The position numbers and the translations under genes are program-made. This document shows, in pieces, positions 7,792 to 20,055 of a stretch of 64,000 nt of DNA; the first letter of the stretch is position 1, and each line of letters starts with the position of its first letter. The notes under the pieces were generated by a model that made no database searches, had not been told where the DNA came from, and saw only the letters and a program-made list of their open reading frames with translations. Source of the stretch: Spizellomyces punctatus DAOM BR117 (taxonomy: Eukaryota > Chytridiomycota > Chytridiomycetes > Spizellomycetales > Spizellomycetaceae). The DNA lies in contig NW_015971549.1 of NCBI RefSeq assembly GCF_000182565.1, positions 557,102-621,101 of the forward strand, given 5' to 3'.

Positions 7792-8723
7792 ATGATTGCC
7801 TTCACTATAGGCAAAACGGCCACTAGGTCAAGTTTTCATTTTCCCAAGCCGATTGGCCACTCGCCAATAACCCGGTCTTTTGCCAGGAAGCCTCGTCATG
7901 ACAACTCCCTTTGTAAGTTCCAGAAAATTGTAGCGGTTGAAACTTTATGAAATATACATGTGAGCTTACTCGTTACAGTGAACATTGTTGGACGAAGTGG
8001 TGTTGTCAAATACCTTGGTGAGTGAGAGCTCGTTAATGTGACATTGGCATCGTGCATTTTTGCTAACGTGGAGACTTAAAGAGTCACACAGAGAAAGCGA
8101 TAAGAAGCAGGACGTACAGTACGTTCCCCATCCCCAACGACGGTTTTTGCCAAATGAGGTACGAAACGAATCTTTTGGTCTAGTAGACTGGTAAGTGTGG
8201 CCAACTGAACTGACCTTTTATATCGCAACAGACCTATGTCCCCTCCGACTTGAACAATGAAAATATTGAAAAGTACATCAAAGACAAGCAAAAGCAAGCA
8301 CCGGAAGACGTTTGCGAAAAGTATGGAATAAATCCTTTGAAGGTGTATCGGGTACGTACCGTGTAGAATATTTTACCGTGTTTGTTGGATCATTCGTTTG
8401 ACTTGGGCTGCCGAATAGGATACGACGTTTCTATCGAGATTTTTAACGCGAATGGCATACATGAAGCCAAAAAGTCAGACAGGTATGGGCTTGGGTAGTC
8501 TCAAATCATAGCGACGGAGACAATATCTCAAATTTCTCTACCCAGGATTAAGCACGGCAAATCAACGAAAAATGACAAAGGCAATCAAACGCGCAAAGGC
8601 AATGGGTATGTCATTCACTTTAGTTCCATATAGTTAATGCAGCAGGCGAGATTGAAATGTTCATCTGTTCCAGGTCTTCTGCCTTTCACATATAATACTG
8701 TTGGATCACGAGCAGACTTTTAG
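7792..8723 (+). CDS. MRPS18: mitochondrial ribosomal protein bS18m
   Basis: Seven exons (7792-7912, 7979-8017, 8094-8158, 8232-8351, 8419-8482, 8546-8605, 8674-8723) sum to 519 nt, or 172 aa, in frame throughout. The C-terminal half carries the S18 signature: NPLKVYRDTTFLSRFLTRM, KPKSQTG, LSTANQRKMTKAIKRAKAMG and LLPF. The first 40 residues are rich in Arg, Ser and Lys with almost no acids, as expected of a mitochondrial presequence. Role: small-subunit protein of the mitochondrial ribosome. Exons 1-3 are less certain than 4-7; an in-frame upstream ATG could extend the N-terminus. Part of its leader and first exon is duplicated left of the Fanzor element. Confidence 0.87.
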
Positions 8724-9363
8724 AGGGCGGATTGTCCTTTTTATTTAATACATTGTAAATGCTTTGCGTGAACTTTGGTGCAATACTTTCTTTATCTTGT
8801 GTTCATTTCTCCTCCTCGTACGAAGGCATTGCCTATCCTATGGAAGTTCTACATGTATGGCCGCCGAAGGGCTGATGGCAAAAATCCCTTAGGATGTTCC
8901 TTTTGAATATTTGTTCTCCCATGAATTGTTCTATCTGCAGCCCTGATAGTATGCTACACATCCATATTCTGTGATGAACCGAAAGGAACTGTTTGCATTC
9001 ATAGTTGAAACTGTCCCATCCTATTGGGTCTTGCTACGTCGCCTCAGTATACAAGTAGCACTAAACAATGCATTGTTCTCCGTGATGGCACGCCCGCCGT
9101 CCCGAGAGCAAATCCTGTATCATAAAATCTTTGCATAGTGACAGCGCAGGGGCCTCTTGCCCTTTCCTCTTGCATTGACCGCGTAACCCGTATGACAACT
9201 GGTGACGTTCCATTGGCCTTCATTACGTAGCGCGTTCCGCAAAGATCTGAGCTCAGTATCCTTCAAGCCTCAAGCCAGTCTGCTATAAAAATGTACTGTA
9301 TTGCCCAGTTTGTCCCTTTTGATGTCAACACTTGTGTGTTAGATCGCACACATTGAGAACAGA
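8724..9363. other. intergenic, nothing recognised
   Basis: 640 bp between MRPS18 and the next plus-strand gene; no ORF with support. It should hold the S18 terminator and the next promoter. Confidence 0.5.
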
Positions 9364-11371
9364 ATGCCAAGCGCCAAACGTAAAACTGCAGACGCAGAAA
9401 TTGCTATCTCGACTTCCCCAGAGGACCCTGCGGAAAGCACAAACGCCAAACGCACCCGTCGTTCAACGAGGGCAGCAGCAGCAGCCGGAAAGGAGAAATT
9501 GGCTGCAATGACTGAAACAAAGGAAAAGACCAAGGCTAAAACCCCTCGTAAGAAGAAAGCAGACGAGGAAGAGACGAGTCCAACTAGTCCGACAAAGAGA
9601 ACAAGAAAGAGAAAACAGGATCATATGGGAGGTGATGATGGGAGTGCACCGACAAGTCCTACGAGCCCCAAAGGGAGAACAACCAAAAAGCCCAAAGAAG
9701 AAGAATCCGGAACGGCAGACAGTGGCAAGAAAGACACACAGAATGGAAATGGAGAGGCGAAACATGAGGGTGAGATGAAAGAAGAGCAGGAGAGCAGCAC
9801 GGGGAAGGGCGGTGTTAAAATGGGAAGCCCACAGAAGAAGGATTTGCAAAGCCCTAAAAGTGAGGCGCCAAAGAGCCCAACAAAGGAGAACGTTAAGAGC
9901 CCCAAAAAGGAAGTACCAGAGAGCTCAAAGGAGGAGGAGTTGAAAAGCCCTAAAAGAGAGACGCCAAAGAGCCCAACAAAGGAGAGCGTCAAGAGCCCGA
10001 AAAAAGAGGCACCGGAGAGTCCAGTCAAGAAGGAGAGCGCCGAGACGGGCAGCGCACTTGGAGACTTGGTACCCCCGCCTCCTGGTAAAGGTAATCTAAA
10101 ATCTGATCCCTACTCCTCTCATGATGCCACATACCAATCATCCAAGCATTCCAAAACACTCTTCCAGGCGTCCTAGAGAAAGGTCACATCTTCTTTTTCT
10201 ACAGGCCCAAGGTGGAAAAGTCGGAAGCAAAAGGCCTTGACGACGTCCAACGGTTCTACATTGTCCTCAAACCCGATGTATACCAATTTAAATCTGAAGA
10301 TGACAAGGAATCCCATGTTTACCACGGCCATCGAATCCGGGAAATCATTGTGACTCGCAAAAAACTGCCAGAGATTGGTAGTCGGGCTCGATATTGGGGA
10401 TTTGTTGACCACGTTGTGGATGATGTGAAAGATTTGGAGCAGTACCTTCGAGGGGAGACTTATGAAACGAAGACGAGAGGTTAGTGGGGTTTTCCGCTCA
10501 TTGTTGTGAAAGCTGGAAAAGGCTGACAGGTATGCCCAAGGTACCCGGCATCTCGAACCTGCGCGACCTTGTGGTAAGATAGATTGGCGTGTAGAATAAA
10601 TTCCTCTCTCCCGTATAATGACTTTTCTTGACTTTACTGTCGATAGGTGAAGGGGTATATTCAATTGTGGATCATAACGGTCATACCCATTTAGCCTATG
10701 TATTAACACTGCCAGAGGAACCAAGTAAGTCAGATGTCACGGTTTAGACTGGTACCTTGGACTTCCCTAACGTACTACAGCTGAGGTACAAAAGACCTTC
10801 AACATTGAAAAGGAGGGATCTTTCATCTTGTCGATCAAAGTAAGCAAAGAATCTCCATCAAATGCACAATGACTTCCATGATACGATATTGACGTATAAC
10901 GAATTAGAATCCGGAAACACCCTCTCCACCCTGGGCCGGCCTCGGAGAGCGCCAAAAGTCGAACCTACCACCCAAATTCCTCGAACTCTTCCGGGGCCGT
11001 AGATTCATACCCGCCAACCCGCCTGCACTTCTCGATTTCGATCATGTTGAAATTCTGCTGATTGGTGCTGCGGAAGATGTATCCGAGGATCTTGGGCAAG
11101 CTGGGAAAGGTTTGTTTGTGAACTACCGTTACAATATTTTGCAAGACAATGAGGTCTCACGGTTTTACCTTGCAGAACTTGAAGAAATGGAAGAGGAGGA
11201 ACACAAGGATGTAGTGAAGCTACAGGACGACAAAGTCTTTCAAGAGTACGTACCAAACACTTTAAAACTAATTCTTTCTTGTGACGTCTCTGATTATCTT
11301 TTCTCATGCACAGCCTCCAATTGGACAAGACGAAATTCAAGACAGAGCCATTATTTGGAAAGTGGGCTTAG
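9364..11371 (+). CDS. nuclear protein of the fungal 'BTB transcription factor-like' family
   Basis: Exons 9364-10090, 10168-10479, 10530-10573, 10647-10724, 10781-10839, 10908-11109, 11176-11245 and 11314-11371. The first 240 residues are a basic, low-complexity tail with repeated SPKK/KSPTKE motifs, typical of DNA-associated nuclear proteins. The conserved part follows: EKGHIFFFYRPKVE, DDVQRFYIVLKPD, RYWGFVDHV, GEGVYSIV, HLAYVLTLP, GSFILSIKNPE, FRGRRFIPANPP and VEILLIG. I know this motif set from fungal proteins labelled 'BTB domain transcription factor', although no BTB fold is apparent; function is unknown. The exon 3 to exon 4 junction leaves the frame off by one with the splice sites I can see, so that boundary needs transcript support. 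Ends KTEPLFGKWA. Confidence 0.75.
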
Positions 11372-11924
11372 GTTGCGCTATTGATTCATATACCTATCCT
11401 GTCTTCCCATGCATAATTACACGAATCACACATTGTTCTGGTACACTTAATTTTTGGACATTTCAAATTGAAGCGATATTATTGTGGAAGGGAACTGTTG
11501 ATTATCCATGTACAGTTTCCGTCCAAATCCAAAGTTAATACGCATATCTGCTGTCTGCGCTACGAACCAACGAGTAGGGAAATTGTGGAGCAGGCGAGTG
11601 AGGTGATACAAAATGATCTCGCAAGGTCAAGCTCGTTGAGTTCGGTAGCCCATTCGTAAATCTTGTATTGATGCAAGAGCTGGGAACCATTCCCTCATAT
11701 ATATAAAGGATTATGAATGTTCCTTTTCAGTGACAGGGCTGACATAACGCTCTACGGTCATCAAGAGAAAACCAAATCACGGTACTCTGTGATTTCAAAG
11801 ATAATCTTCTGATGTACTAAAGATGACAGACGGCCCCAAGTGTCTCCAGCTATGCAGATACCATCCGTAACAAGATTTGGCGGGTCGAATCAACAAAAAA
11901 CATTTTCTTCTCCGTAACCCAAGT
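11372..11924. other. intergenic, nothing recognised
   Basis: 553 bp downstream of the nuclear-protein gene and 3' of the tRNA; no supported feature. Confidence 0.5.
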
Positions 11925-12005
11925 GCACGCTGTGAGATTCGAACTCACGCCTCTTTCGAGACTGGAACTTGAGACCAGCTCCTTAGACCGCTCGGACAAG
12001 CGTGC
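11925..12005 (-). tRNA. tRNA-Leu (CAA)
   Basis: On the minus strand an 81-nt cloverleaf: acceptor GCACGCT pairs with AGCGTGC, the D-arm contains GTCCGAGCGGTCTAAGGA, and the anticodon loop CTCAAGT gives CAA. A class II variable arm (TCTCGAAAGAGG region) marks it as Leu/Ser type, and the T-arm is GTGAG-TTCGAAT-CTCAC. No intron, although tRNA-Leu(CAA) often has one in fungi. It lies between two convergent protein genes. Confidence 0.93.
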
Positions 12006-12157
12006 TTGTTAAGATTGCAGGTCATATATATTTTCTCTCCATATCACCACTGATCCCATATTGTGCAATTTCTTGTACAAAGAAGAATGGTGACATGAAC
12101 AGCTGTTATCTTGTAGAACCCACCAAACATATATCAATGTAATGTCGTGTTACTCAT

Positions 12158-14048
12158 TTACAGAATTGGCCCTTCCATTGGCCCTTCCCCATTGAATCCC
12201 ATTGCAGTCTGCATATCCTCGTCCCCCTGCTTCCTTGTCTGGCAATGTGATCTCTCTTCACCCTGTATCTCTTCTCCCAATATCACTGTCTTTTGACCCG
12301 GTTGTTCCTCTATCGGCAGAACAGGACTGAGCGCAACTCCCGTTCCTTCCAGTTGGGCAGATAGAGGGCTTCGAGGTAATTGATCCCCTTCTGAATCCTT
12401 ATGATCCAACTTATTTCCTTCCAGCGGCCAGAGTTCTTCCAAAAGCGGGCGCTTCCGGACAGGAGTAGGTGGCGGTTTATCAGCAAGGGCACTTGCTCCA
12501 GTTTCGGACTTGCGTCGCACTGTATGATGATGTACCACACCCGGATCTCCACCTTGTCCACATACTCTAATTTCCTTGAACCACGCATCCTCTTCCACCT
12601 CCGCCAGCGAGCATCTTTTCCCCGGATCTCGTTCCAATAATCTTTGTATTATCCCTTTCATGTGATCTGGCAGTCCTACGATGGCAGGGTGATTTGGGGG
12701 AAACCCTTCTTCGGTTTTAACTGGATGGGCACCCTCTGCCAGCCACCCATCCATTTTCTCATATCCCCAGAACATCAAAAGAAATAGAACTCCACAAGAA
12801 TACACGTCGAGCTTTTCCGGGCTGGAAGGATTCGGAGATATCGGTGATGCACCGGACGAAGTGGCTTCTGGAGCGGACCACAAGTCGGTGACACCGAATG
12901 ATGTCAGCATGTGTATAACATTTTGAGTGTCGGCCGCGGATCCAAAATCGGAGAGTTTTAGCGTTCCATCGGATGTGAACAGGACGTTGCCTAACGATGT
13001 GCACAGCGATGGAGAAGCAGGTTAGAGACAGACCACCCAAGGCGCGTGCAGACACTGCAACCACCGCACATTACCAGGTTTTATATCGCGATGCACAATG
13101 TGGTGAGAGTGCAAGTACAAGATTACGCGAATGAGTTTCTTAAAGTTGCATTGAAGTTCTGCGAGGGGCATTGCACCTTGAAAGAGAAATCGTCATGACA
13201 GACCGCATGCGACCATTCCCAAGTGAAGCGTACCGACGGAAGAAATCATAATGTCTTCAAGACTTCCCCCCGTAGCAAACTCCATTACCGCGTATATTCG
13301 TTTGTTACCGTCAATTGTTTCAAGAGCCTAGTAGCATATAGTCATGAGACATCAATCATTCTAATAGCATAACAGGTGCATTTAGTCTCCTCGTACCTTT
13401 ACCACATTGATGTGGTCCGACACCTTGGTCATTGTCGATATTTCCCTTTCAACTCGCGCTTTGAACTGATACTTTGTCTCGTTCTTTCTCTTTTCGTGGA
13501 CTTTAACTGCAACCACAGATCCATTTGCCATTTGTGCTTTGACAACTCGTGAGAACCCTCCCTGACCCAGTATCTCGGCGCTGCTGCTTTTTACTTGTCG
13601 CTTAAGGTCTTTATCACTGAGCGTCGCCAAGAGAGTCAAAGAAGGCAGCGATTTGTTGCGTGCTTGTCTCGGAGAACCTTCCATATCCTTGAGGTCCGCG
13701 AGACCATCGTTCTGGGACTTTGCACCAAAAGTCTTCCCTACCGTGCTGGTTTTGTACAGCGTCCCACTCGCTGCTCTTGATAGAGTTTTCCCAGCCTTGG
13801 ATATCGTTCCACCCGCTTTTTTCGAAACCTTTCCTCCAACATCTTTAACACCACCGTAGAACTCGTCAAACTGTGCACATTGAAGTGATACACGAATATA
13901 GTTGGAGGGAGATATACAAAAAGGATTTTCAGTTCGCGGGGAGTGAATCCTGACCAGATATTTGTCGCCAAGCGAGGTTGGACAGTAATGTTACCTTTTC
14001 TTTAAGGTCCAAGTCCTTCAGCCGTCCACGGAGCTTGTCAAAGGACAT
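12158..14048 (-). CDS. serine/threonine protein kinase
   Basis: Five exons (14048-13995, 13870-13397, 13327-13234, 13176-13075, 12990-12158) give 518 aa in frame. After an N-terminal Lys/Gly/Ser-rich region the kinase domain begins with the glycine loop LGQGGFSRVVKA, then VVAVKVHEK (catalytic Lys), YAVMEFATGGSLEDIM (hinge), HRDIKPGNVLF (catalytic loop), LKLSDFGSA (DFG), WSAPEA (APE) and DVYSCGVLFLLMFWG. All key residues are present, so it should be active. The C-terminal 150 residues are Pro/Glu-rich and unconserved. Subfamily and substrate cannot be told from the sequence. The start ATG at 14048 is followed by an 18-codon exon. Confidence 0.88.
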
Positions 14049-14552
14049 GGTGGTCCTCGAAATACGGACAAAGGGGCTCCAAGTCCAGACATAGTGGGTT
14101 GATGCTAAAGATAGAGTTGTGAGTTCGCTAGGGGCCACGCGTGTTTCTTACGGGTTCATCTGAGGGTTCATCGCGTCTTGCATTTTCACAACTGTGCCAC
14201 TCATTGGACCACGTGATAGAATTGGTAAGCAAACAAGTTTCTGCCTCGACGGTATAGAGCTTCTACCATGGTTAAAGTGGATAAATATTGAATGACATCC
14301 CCTTGATGGTTGTCAGCAGAACAAGTACTGATATTATCAAAATATGCACTCTCTACTACAACAACCCGCAGATCGTGCTTTGCCTTGATATACCAGGATA
14401 CCCTACTTATCGATCCTGGATATCCCTCCCTTACTCAAAGGCCGTAGTCCCCCTTCCTCTCGCTAACTAAAAAAAAATGTCACGTATCGTACTACTTTGG
14501 CCAGTCGTCTTTAAACTCGATTGTGAAGAACAGATTCGGTTTATCTCTCAGT
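14049..14552. other. intergenic, nothing recognised
   Basis: About 500 bp containing the kinase promoter and the 3' flank of the next minus-strand gene; only a 60-codon unsupported frame. Confidence 0.5.
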
Positions 14553-15431
14553 TCAGCAGTGGCGGTTACCGTCGTGATAATCGCCTCCCGACTTTGCATC
14601 GGAAAGTTGCACCGTGCGTCCAGCCGGCCCCCCGTTAGAGGAGTGACCGTGGCCCTTTCTGCCGCTCGTGGAATCCAAATTGTGTAGCTTCGTCATGCAG
14701 TCCTGGAAGCGTCCCACATCGGTAAGAATTATGATGATGAGGAACGCGGGGCCGTACATCGGGAAGTTCCAGTTGTGGGTTACGGGTATCACTTCGCCGA
14801 GAGCTATGAACCCAATGCAGATATTGGCGGTATAGGCGATTGATCGCGCAAATCCATTCATGTATGTCGTCAGCTTGGTCACCATGCTCACGTTTGTCTT
14901 CGTGGCAGTGGTAGATTCCACGATCTTGTACTGAGTGATCAGGAACAGAACTGACTCGACTGTGCTGTAGTACACCAATACCACCGTCTCCATTGTGGTG
15001 CTGATTGGCGACGGGATCGTTCCGTAGTTAGCTTTCATATTGGTGGCCCAGAAGTAGCTTGCGGTGCCGTGAATGACTATCTGAGTGAGCGTTACGCCCG
15101 CGGCCAGTAGCCAGACTCTCGGGTGGAACGGCTTGCATATGAGAAACGTCCGGTACGCCGAATGATATGTCAGGCAGGCGAAGAAGAAGTCGTAGAATGC
15201 AGTAGCACATATAATTCTGGTGGCAAATCCATCCGGGTTTCCCAGCCCCAAATAGCTCCAGGAGCTACTAACGAACGACATGGAAACGATATAGGAAAGG
15301 ATGGCAATCAGAATCGACGTTTTCATGTGCACGTTCTTCGTCTTGACAATGTTCTCCCAAAACGATAGCAGTACAGTCACCCCAGCAAGGGCACTTCCTG
15401 AACCTATAGCTGAAAGCTGGAGTGGGTCCAT
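14553..15431 (-). CDS. multi-pass membrane protein of unknown function
   Basis: Single-exon ORF of 292 aa starting at the ATG at 15431 (MDPLQLSAIG); the frame is open further upstream but only from a non-ATG codon. About seven hydrophobic segments are visible, including SALAGVTVLLSF, SILIAILSYIVSMSFV, IICATAFYDFFFACLTYH, VWLLAAGVTLTQIVI, VVLVYYSTVESVLFLI, ICIGFIALGEVIPV and PAFLIIIILTDVG. These are followed by a soluble Ser/Gly/His-rich tail. The topology suits a receptor-like or fungal-specific 7-TM protein, but I see no diagnostic GPCR motif. Lack of introns is unusual for this neighbourhood. Confidence 0.7.
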   Translation of the reverse strand: MDPLQLSAIGSGSALAGVTVLLSFWENIVKTKNVHMKTSILIAILSYIVSMSFVSSSWSYLGLGNPDGFATRIICATAFYDFFFACLTYHSAYRTFLICKPFHPRVWLLAAGVTLTQIVIHGTASYFWATNMKANYGTIPSPISTTMETVVLVYYSTVESVLFLITQYKIVESTTATKTNVSMVTKLTTYMNGFARSIAYTANICIGFIALGEVIPVTHNWNFPMYGPAFLIIIILTDVGRFQDCMTKLHNLDSTSGRKGHGHSSNGGPAGRTVQLSDAKSGGDYHDGNRHC

Positions 15432-17733
15432 GTTTTGTGTCGACCGGGTTACTTGGGTGCAGCAACGATATTGTAGTGCAAAAAAGACTTGCAAACTCTA
15501 CTTATATTCTGTGGCTAGTTTTCGTTGTAGTTGGAGCGGAAACGGGGCCAACTCATGGCCTTTATAAACCCCTCGCATATGATAGCATGTATCTTTTTAC
15601 AAATATGCAAGCCTCGTTAACCTTTCCCTGAACATAAATGGCGCATTGACATTCCTTAGAAGGCACCTGAATGTCACCTAAATATTGACGAATTCACGTC
15701 AAAATCCTGGTCTTGCTTTCTTATCCTCGGGGTACGAGAACCTTTGTGCGTAGTCTGCGGAGCAATGTTTGGACCAATAGTGGAGCGTTCTTTGACATGA
15801 TTTGTTAAGATTGTTGCACCATGGGAATAATAGCAAGGTAGAGTAAATCCAAAAGAAGATAAGCGATTCCAAATTAACGTTACCTAAAAGGCGCATGAAT
15901 GTCACATAAACATGGTCACATTGGGTAAAGAAAAACGTTGTCTGGTGCTAAGCTTGGCTACCTATATTTAATTTGTGTAACCCCATATTCACACCAATGG
16001 TAGGCTTTTCATTCCCGAGTTTGTGCTTTTTTTTTTTTGCTGAGAGACATGTGCTTTCTCCCGCATGGACGGATTATGGCTATTCTTAGAATGAAAGAAC
16101 TCGGATATGAACATTTCCGTGACAGACAAACGTCACCCGCGGAGCCATCACGGACACGGATTTGTTTGTCTCCAATAATAACTACAGAATAATGTGCACA
16201 AAGCCAGGGTCGTCCCTTGGATGCTCACATGCAAGCTACTTTTGTTTAGGTATCCGGAATGTTGACATGATAGCTGCTCGAACTAACTCAGCGAGCTATT
16301 ATAGTTCTGTTGCACAAAGCTGGAGGACCTCAAGAGGACTTGGATAATAGTCAGCTTCTCGTGCTTTCTAAAACGACACAAAAACTGAACCAATAGGAAA
16401 CACACGACCGAAATTTCAAAATACTGGGGCGTATCATGCCTTTGCTGATGGCATAACCAAACTGATTAACTCAATTGGTCAAAAAAGCTGTTGGAGGTTG
16501 GTTTGGTGACCCTCTTTACCTTGGATAGTCAGCAATGGCGAGTTTGGCATGTTGAAACAAGCAGATTATACAAGCATGCTTCCTCGGAACGCCTCAAATC
16601 AGATGCGGAAGGAGGCTGCCTTATTTCCGGAGTGTTGGTTGAGATTGAGAGGACGGACATTTTGAAGCACACAATGAGGTAAATATTACTTTTTATGCCA
16701 TATTCATGGTACATTTTCAACAAGATAGTTCTCACCTCATATTCTCAGCTTTACGTCGATGCTTTGCTGCAGTTATGCGTCTCTTCTTCTGCGGCCACTG
16801 CAATCGCTGGTCGCATTCTAATTCAAAATATACTGTATATACTTCAAAGAGACATATCCAACCATAATCTGCATTCACTACCAGAGGTTATACTAATCAA
16901 TTCATCGATTTCTTCAATGGAATTGCTTAAATCATTGTTTTCGCCTCGCAGGGTGTAGGATGGATAGACCGACCACCACGGCAGCGGCGTCACCATGCCG
17001 GACACAATACGTACGGTACAACCCCCAGTTTTGCTGATCCATTCACATCACATGTCTATATGTGGCCAGCACAAGCTTTCCATACCGCAAACCGATAGCA
17101 TAGTGGGCGATGCAAAGCAGAACTTTTTCAATGCAAGATTGACACACTATACGGAGAGGGCCTCATCCATGGGAGATTGCGATCCTCCATAGAGTATTGT
17201 GCGCCTCTACAATCGGAAACATGCAGAACATGTTTGCTGGATGATGATCCCGCGGAGTAATTTATTGCTGCACGTCAACAAATTATGTTAAAGAGGAGTA
17301 CAGGGGGATCATCCGGAGAGCCACTTGCTAGAAAATACTATAAGCGAATGGAAAGGTTAGAATTCCACCCCACGAGAAAGGTGCGACATTTGACAGTGCT
17401 GTTATTTGGAACAAAACTTCATTCTGGGGCAACAATGTTAGCTATAAACCAGCAAACAAAAACATCGCGTTCATACGATAGAGTACTGCGGTAACTGGCT
17501 CGCATAACAGAACTAGCTTATTCTCTAGAGGCATCTTTGTCGATACTAACGTGGACTACTCTACATACCTTCCTCGTGGGGATGGTATTCTAAAATTACA
17601 ATTGGTGTGGTGGAAAGCACTCAGTGCTGGAGCTAAAGTAGACGGGTGGCTGTACTCTTGATTTAGAGGAACCTTGCTGAGAGCGCGTTCTTCAACAGAT
17701 TCTACCGCAAAATTCATCAGGACAGGAATCAAC
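15432..17733. other. long intergenic region (2.3 kb)
   Basis: No supported gene. It holds a 12-nt T run (16027-16038) and two imperfect 23-nt direct repeats, near 15661 (AAGGCACCTGAATGTCACC) and 15888 (AAGGCGCATGAATGTCACA), about 227 bp apart. Short frames of 60-90 codons show no domain. Confidence 0.45.
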
Positions 17734-19968
17734 ATGACTATGGACCACAGCAAGATCACCGAGCTCTCAGCGAAGCACCCAAAACTGAACGTCTCGTACA
17801 CGTATGGGACTGCGGGCTTCCGTACAAAGTAAATTGTGCTCGTCACCTTTTCACCATCTCCAATTGGACATTGGTTTGACTTGCACACTTTTCTGTAGAG
17901 CCGACGTTCTAGACTCAGTTATTTTTCGGGTCGGGCTACTTGCGGTGCTTCGGTCAAAGAAGCATGCCGGCAAGGTCATCGGAGTGATGATAACCGCGTC
18001 TCACAACCCTGCCCAAGACAATGGTGTCAAGCTCGTTGAACCCATGGGGGAAATGCTAGCTCAATCGTGGGAACAGTATGCAACGGAGCTGGCCAACGCC
18101 TCCTCGGACGATGCCTTGATTGCAGCACTGCAGAATGTTGTGGAAAAGGAGCAAATTGACCTTTCGAACGAGGCTGTTGTTATTGTCGGCAGAGACACCA
18201 GGTAACGATTGTTGTCACACGAGCGCATCTATCGCGATCGAACCTATAATTTTGTTGAATATGGACAGGCCGAGCGGTGAGGCGTTGGTTGCTGCTTTGA
18301 CCGACGGTGTGCAGGCACTTGGGGGGAAAATCACCGACTATGGATTGACGACTACTCCCCAGTTGCACTACCTTACACGCTGCTTAAATACCCAAGGCAC
18401 GCCAGACGCGTACGGAGAGCCCAGTGAGCAGGGTTACTATCGAAAGCTGGCAGAAGCATTTAAGCGGATAGTGGTAGGACCCTCGCCGAGTCACCGATCC
18501 CAGTCACTAGCAGATGCTCATTTTCTCAAGCCAGTCCGGCAAGCCCAAGTTGTCGACGATTTACGTAGATGCCGCGAATGGCATTGGTGCACCGGCTCTT
18601 CATAAGCTGGCAAAAGTGCTGACCGATGACCTCTTATCCGTGCAAGTGGTGAATGATGACACGGCTACACCAACGAAGCTTAACCACCAGGTAGTGCGGA
18701 CTATCGTCGGCCAATAATTCACATGTGTTAATAACTTCACTACGTCAGAGCGGTGCTGATTTCGTCAAAGTCAATCAAAAGAAGCCGGAGGGCTTCGATC
18801 TGAAGCCCGGCATGCGATGTGCGTCTCTGGATGGTGATGCTGATCGTATTGTGTTTTGGTACGCGGACAATGGTAAGAACCAAGTCGTAACCAAACGCTA
18901 TATCTACCGATATCAACCGAGTGTTAGCCGGAACGTTTAAATTGTTGGATGGAGACAAAATTGCGACGTTGGCGGCCGAATTCATCATGGGGCTTGTGCG
19001 AAAGGCAAAGGTCCCAAACATCAACGTAGGTCTGGTACAAACCGCGTATGCAAATGGTAGTGCGACTGCATATGTCAAGGATACGCTGGTGGGTTATAGC
19101 TTTGCGTGGCTTCTGCAAAGTCATGGCAATTAATGCAACTATGGCTACTAGAAAGTACCTGTTGTCTTTACGCCAACGGGTGTGAAGCATCTCCATCACG
19201 CCGCAGAGGAATTCGATGTTGGGGCGTATTTTGAAGCCAATGGGCATGGAACGGTCTTGTTCAGCCAGCAAGCTATCAAGGCGTTCCACTCCACCACTGG
19301 GTGAGTTAGTTCCCGAGGGGGTCTTTCCGATGAGCTTGCTAACGAAGCTTCAAATCGGATGACAGAAAAACTGCGGAAGAAACGGAAGCGCTTGAGATTT
19401 TAAAGGCATTGACTGACCTGATCAACCAAACGGTCGGCGATGCACTATCTGATCTTCTGATGGTGGAGGCAATTCTGACCTCTCAAGGGCGGTCATTGGC
19501 GGACTGGGATTCTGCGTACTCTGATCTGCCAAGTAGATTGGAGAAAGTCAAGGTGTGTACGCTCCACCAGACGGATATGGTACACTCCTGCCAACACTGA
19601 CGCGGGCGACAGGTGCAAAATAGATTGAACTTTGAGGCCATCAAAGCGGACACAGAGCTTGCCAAGCCAGAGGGCTTGCAGCAAAAGATCAACCAGCAAG
19701 TTGCGAAATTTAAACATGGCCGGTCCTTTGTCCGGTAAGTTATCGTACGAGTGTTTATTGTGGACATGTTTCTGATCTTTGACTGCGGAATATTAGTCCG
19801 TCGGGTACAGAGGATGTCGTTCGCGTCTATGCGGAAGCTGATACACAAGAAAACGCGGACCTGTTGGCAAACATTGTCTGCGGGCTCGTGTACGACCAGT
19901 ATGGTGGCGTTGGAGAACGCCCCGCAAAGTTCAAAAAAGTGGATCAACAAGGGAATATCATAGCTTAA
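17734..19968 (+). CDS. AGM1/PCM1: phosphoacetylglucosamine mutase
   Basis: Ten exons (17734-17828, 17899-18201, 18269-18473, 18535-18690, 18749-18872, 18928-19088, 19152-19300, 19366-19552, 19613-19734, 19797-19968) sum to 1,674 nt, 557 aa, all in frame. The enzyme converts GlcNAc-6-P to GlcNAc-1-P in the UDP-GlcNAc pathway that feeds chitin and glycan synthesis. Visible motifs: [10 protein letters not shown] near the N-terminus, the active-site serine loop [15 protein letters not shown], the metal loop [12 protein letters not shown], the sugar-binding segment [13 protein letters not shown], and the phosphate-binding [15 protein letters not shown] near the C-terminus. Length fits the family. 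It converges with the hydrolase gene 87 bp downstream. Confidence 0.95.
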
Positions 19969-20055
19969 GCAGCCAACAGCCGAGATAGAGATTGTTATTA
20001 GCCGTTAGAGTCCGGAGAAATTGAACAGTGCTGCATAGTTGCGCTATTTACGGCA

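Noticed and set aside
15660-15912. Small transposon bounded by the 23-nt direct repeats
   Set aside because: The repeats are imperfect, are direct with no terminal inverted repeats, and no duplication of target DNA is seen.
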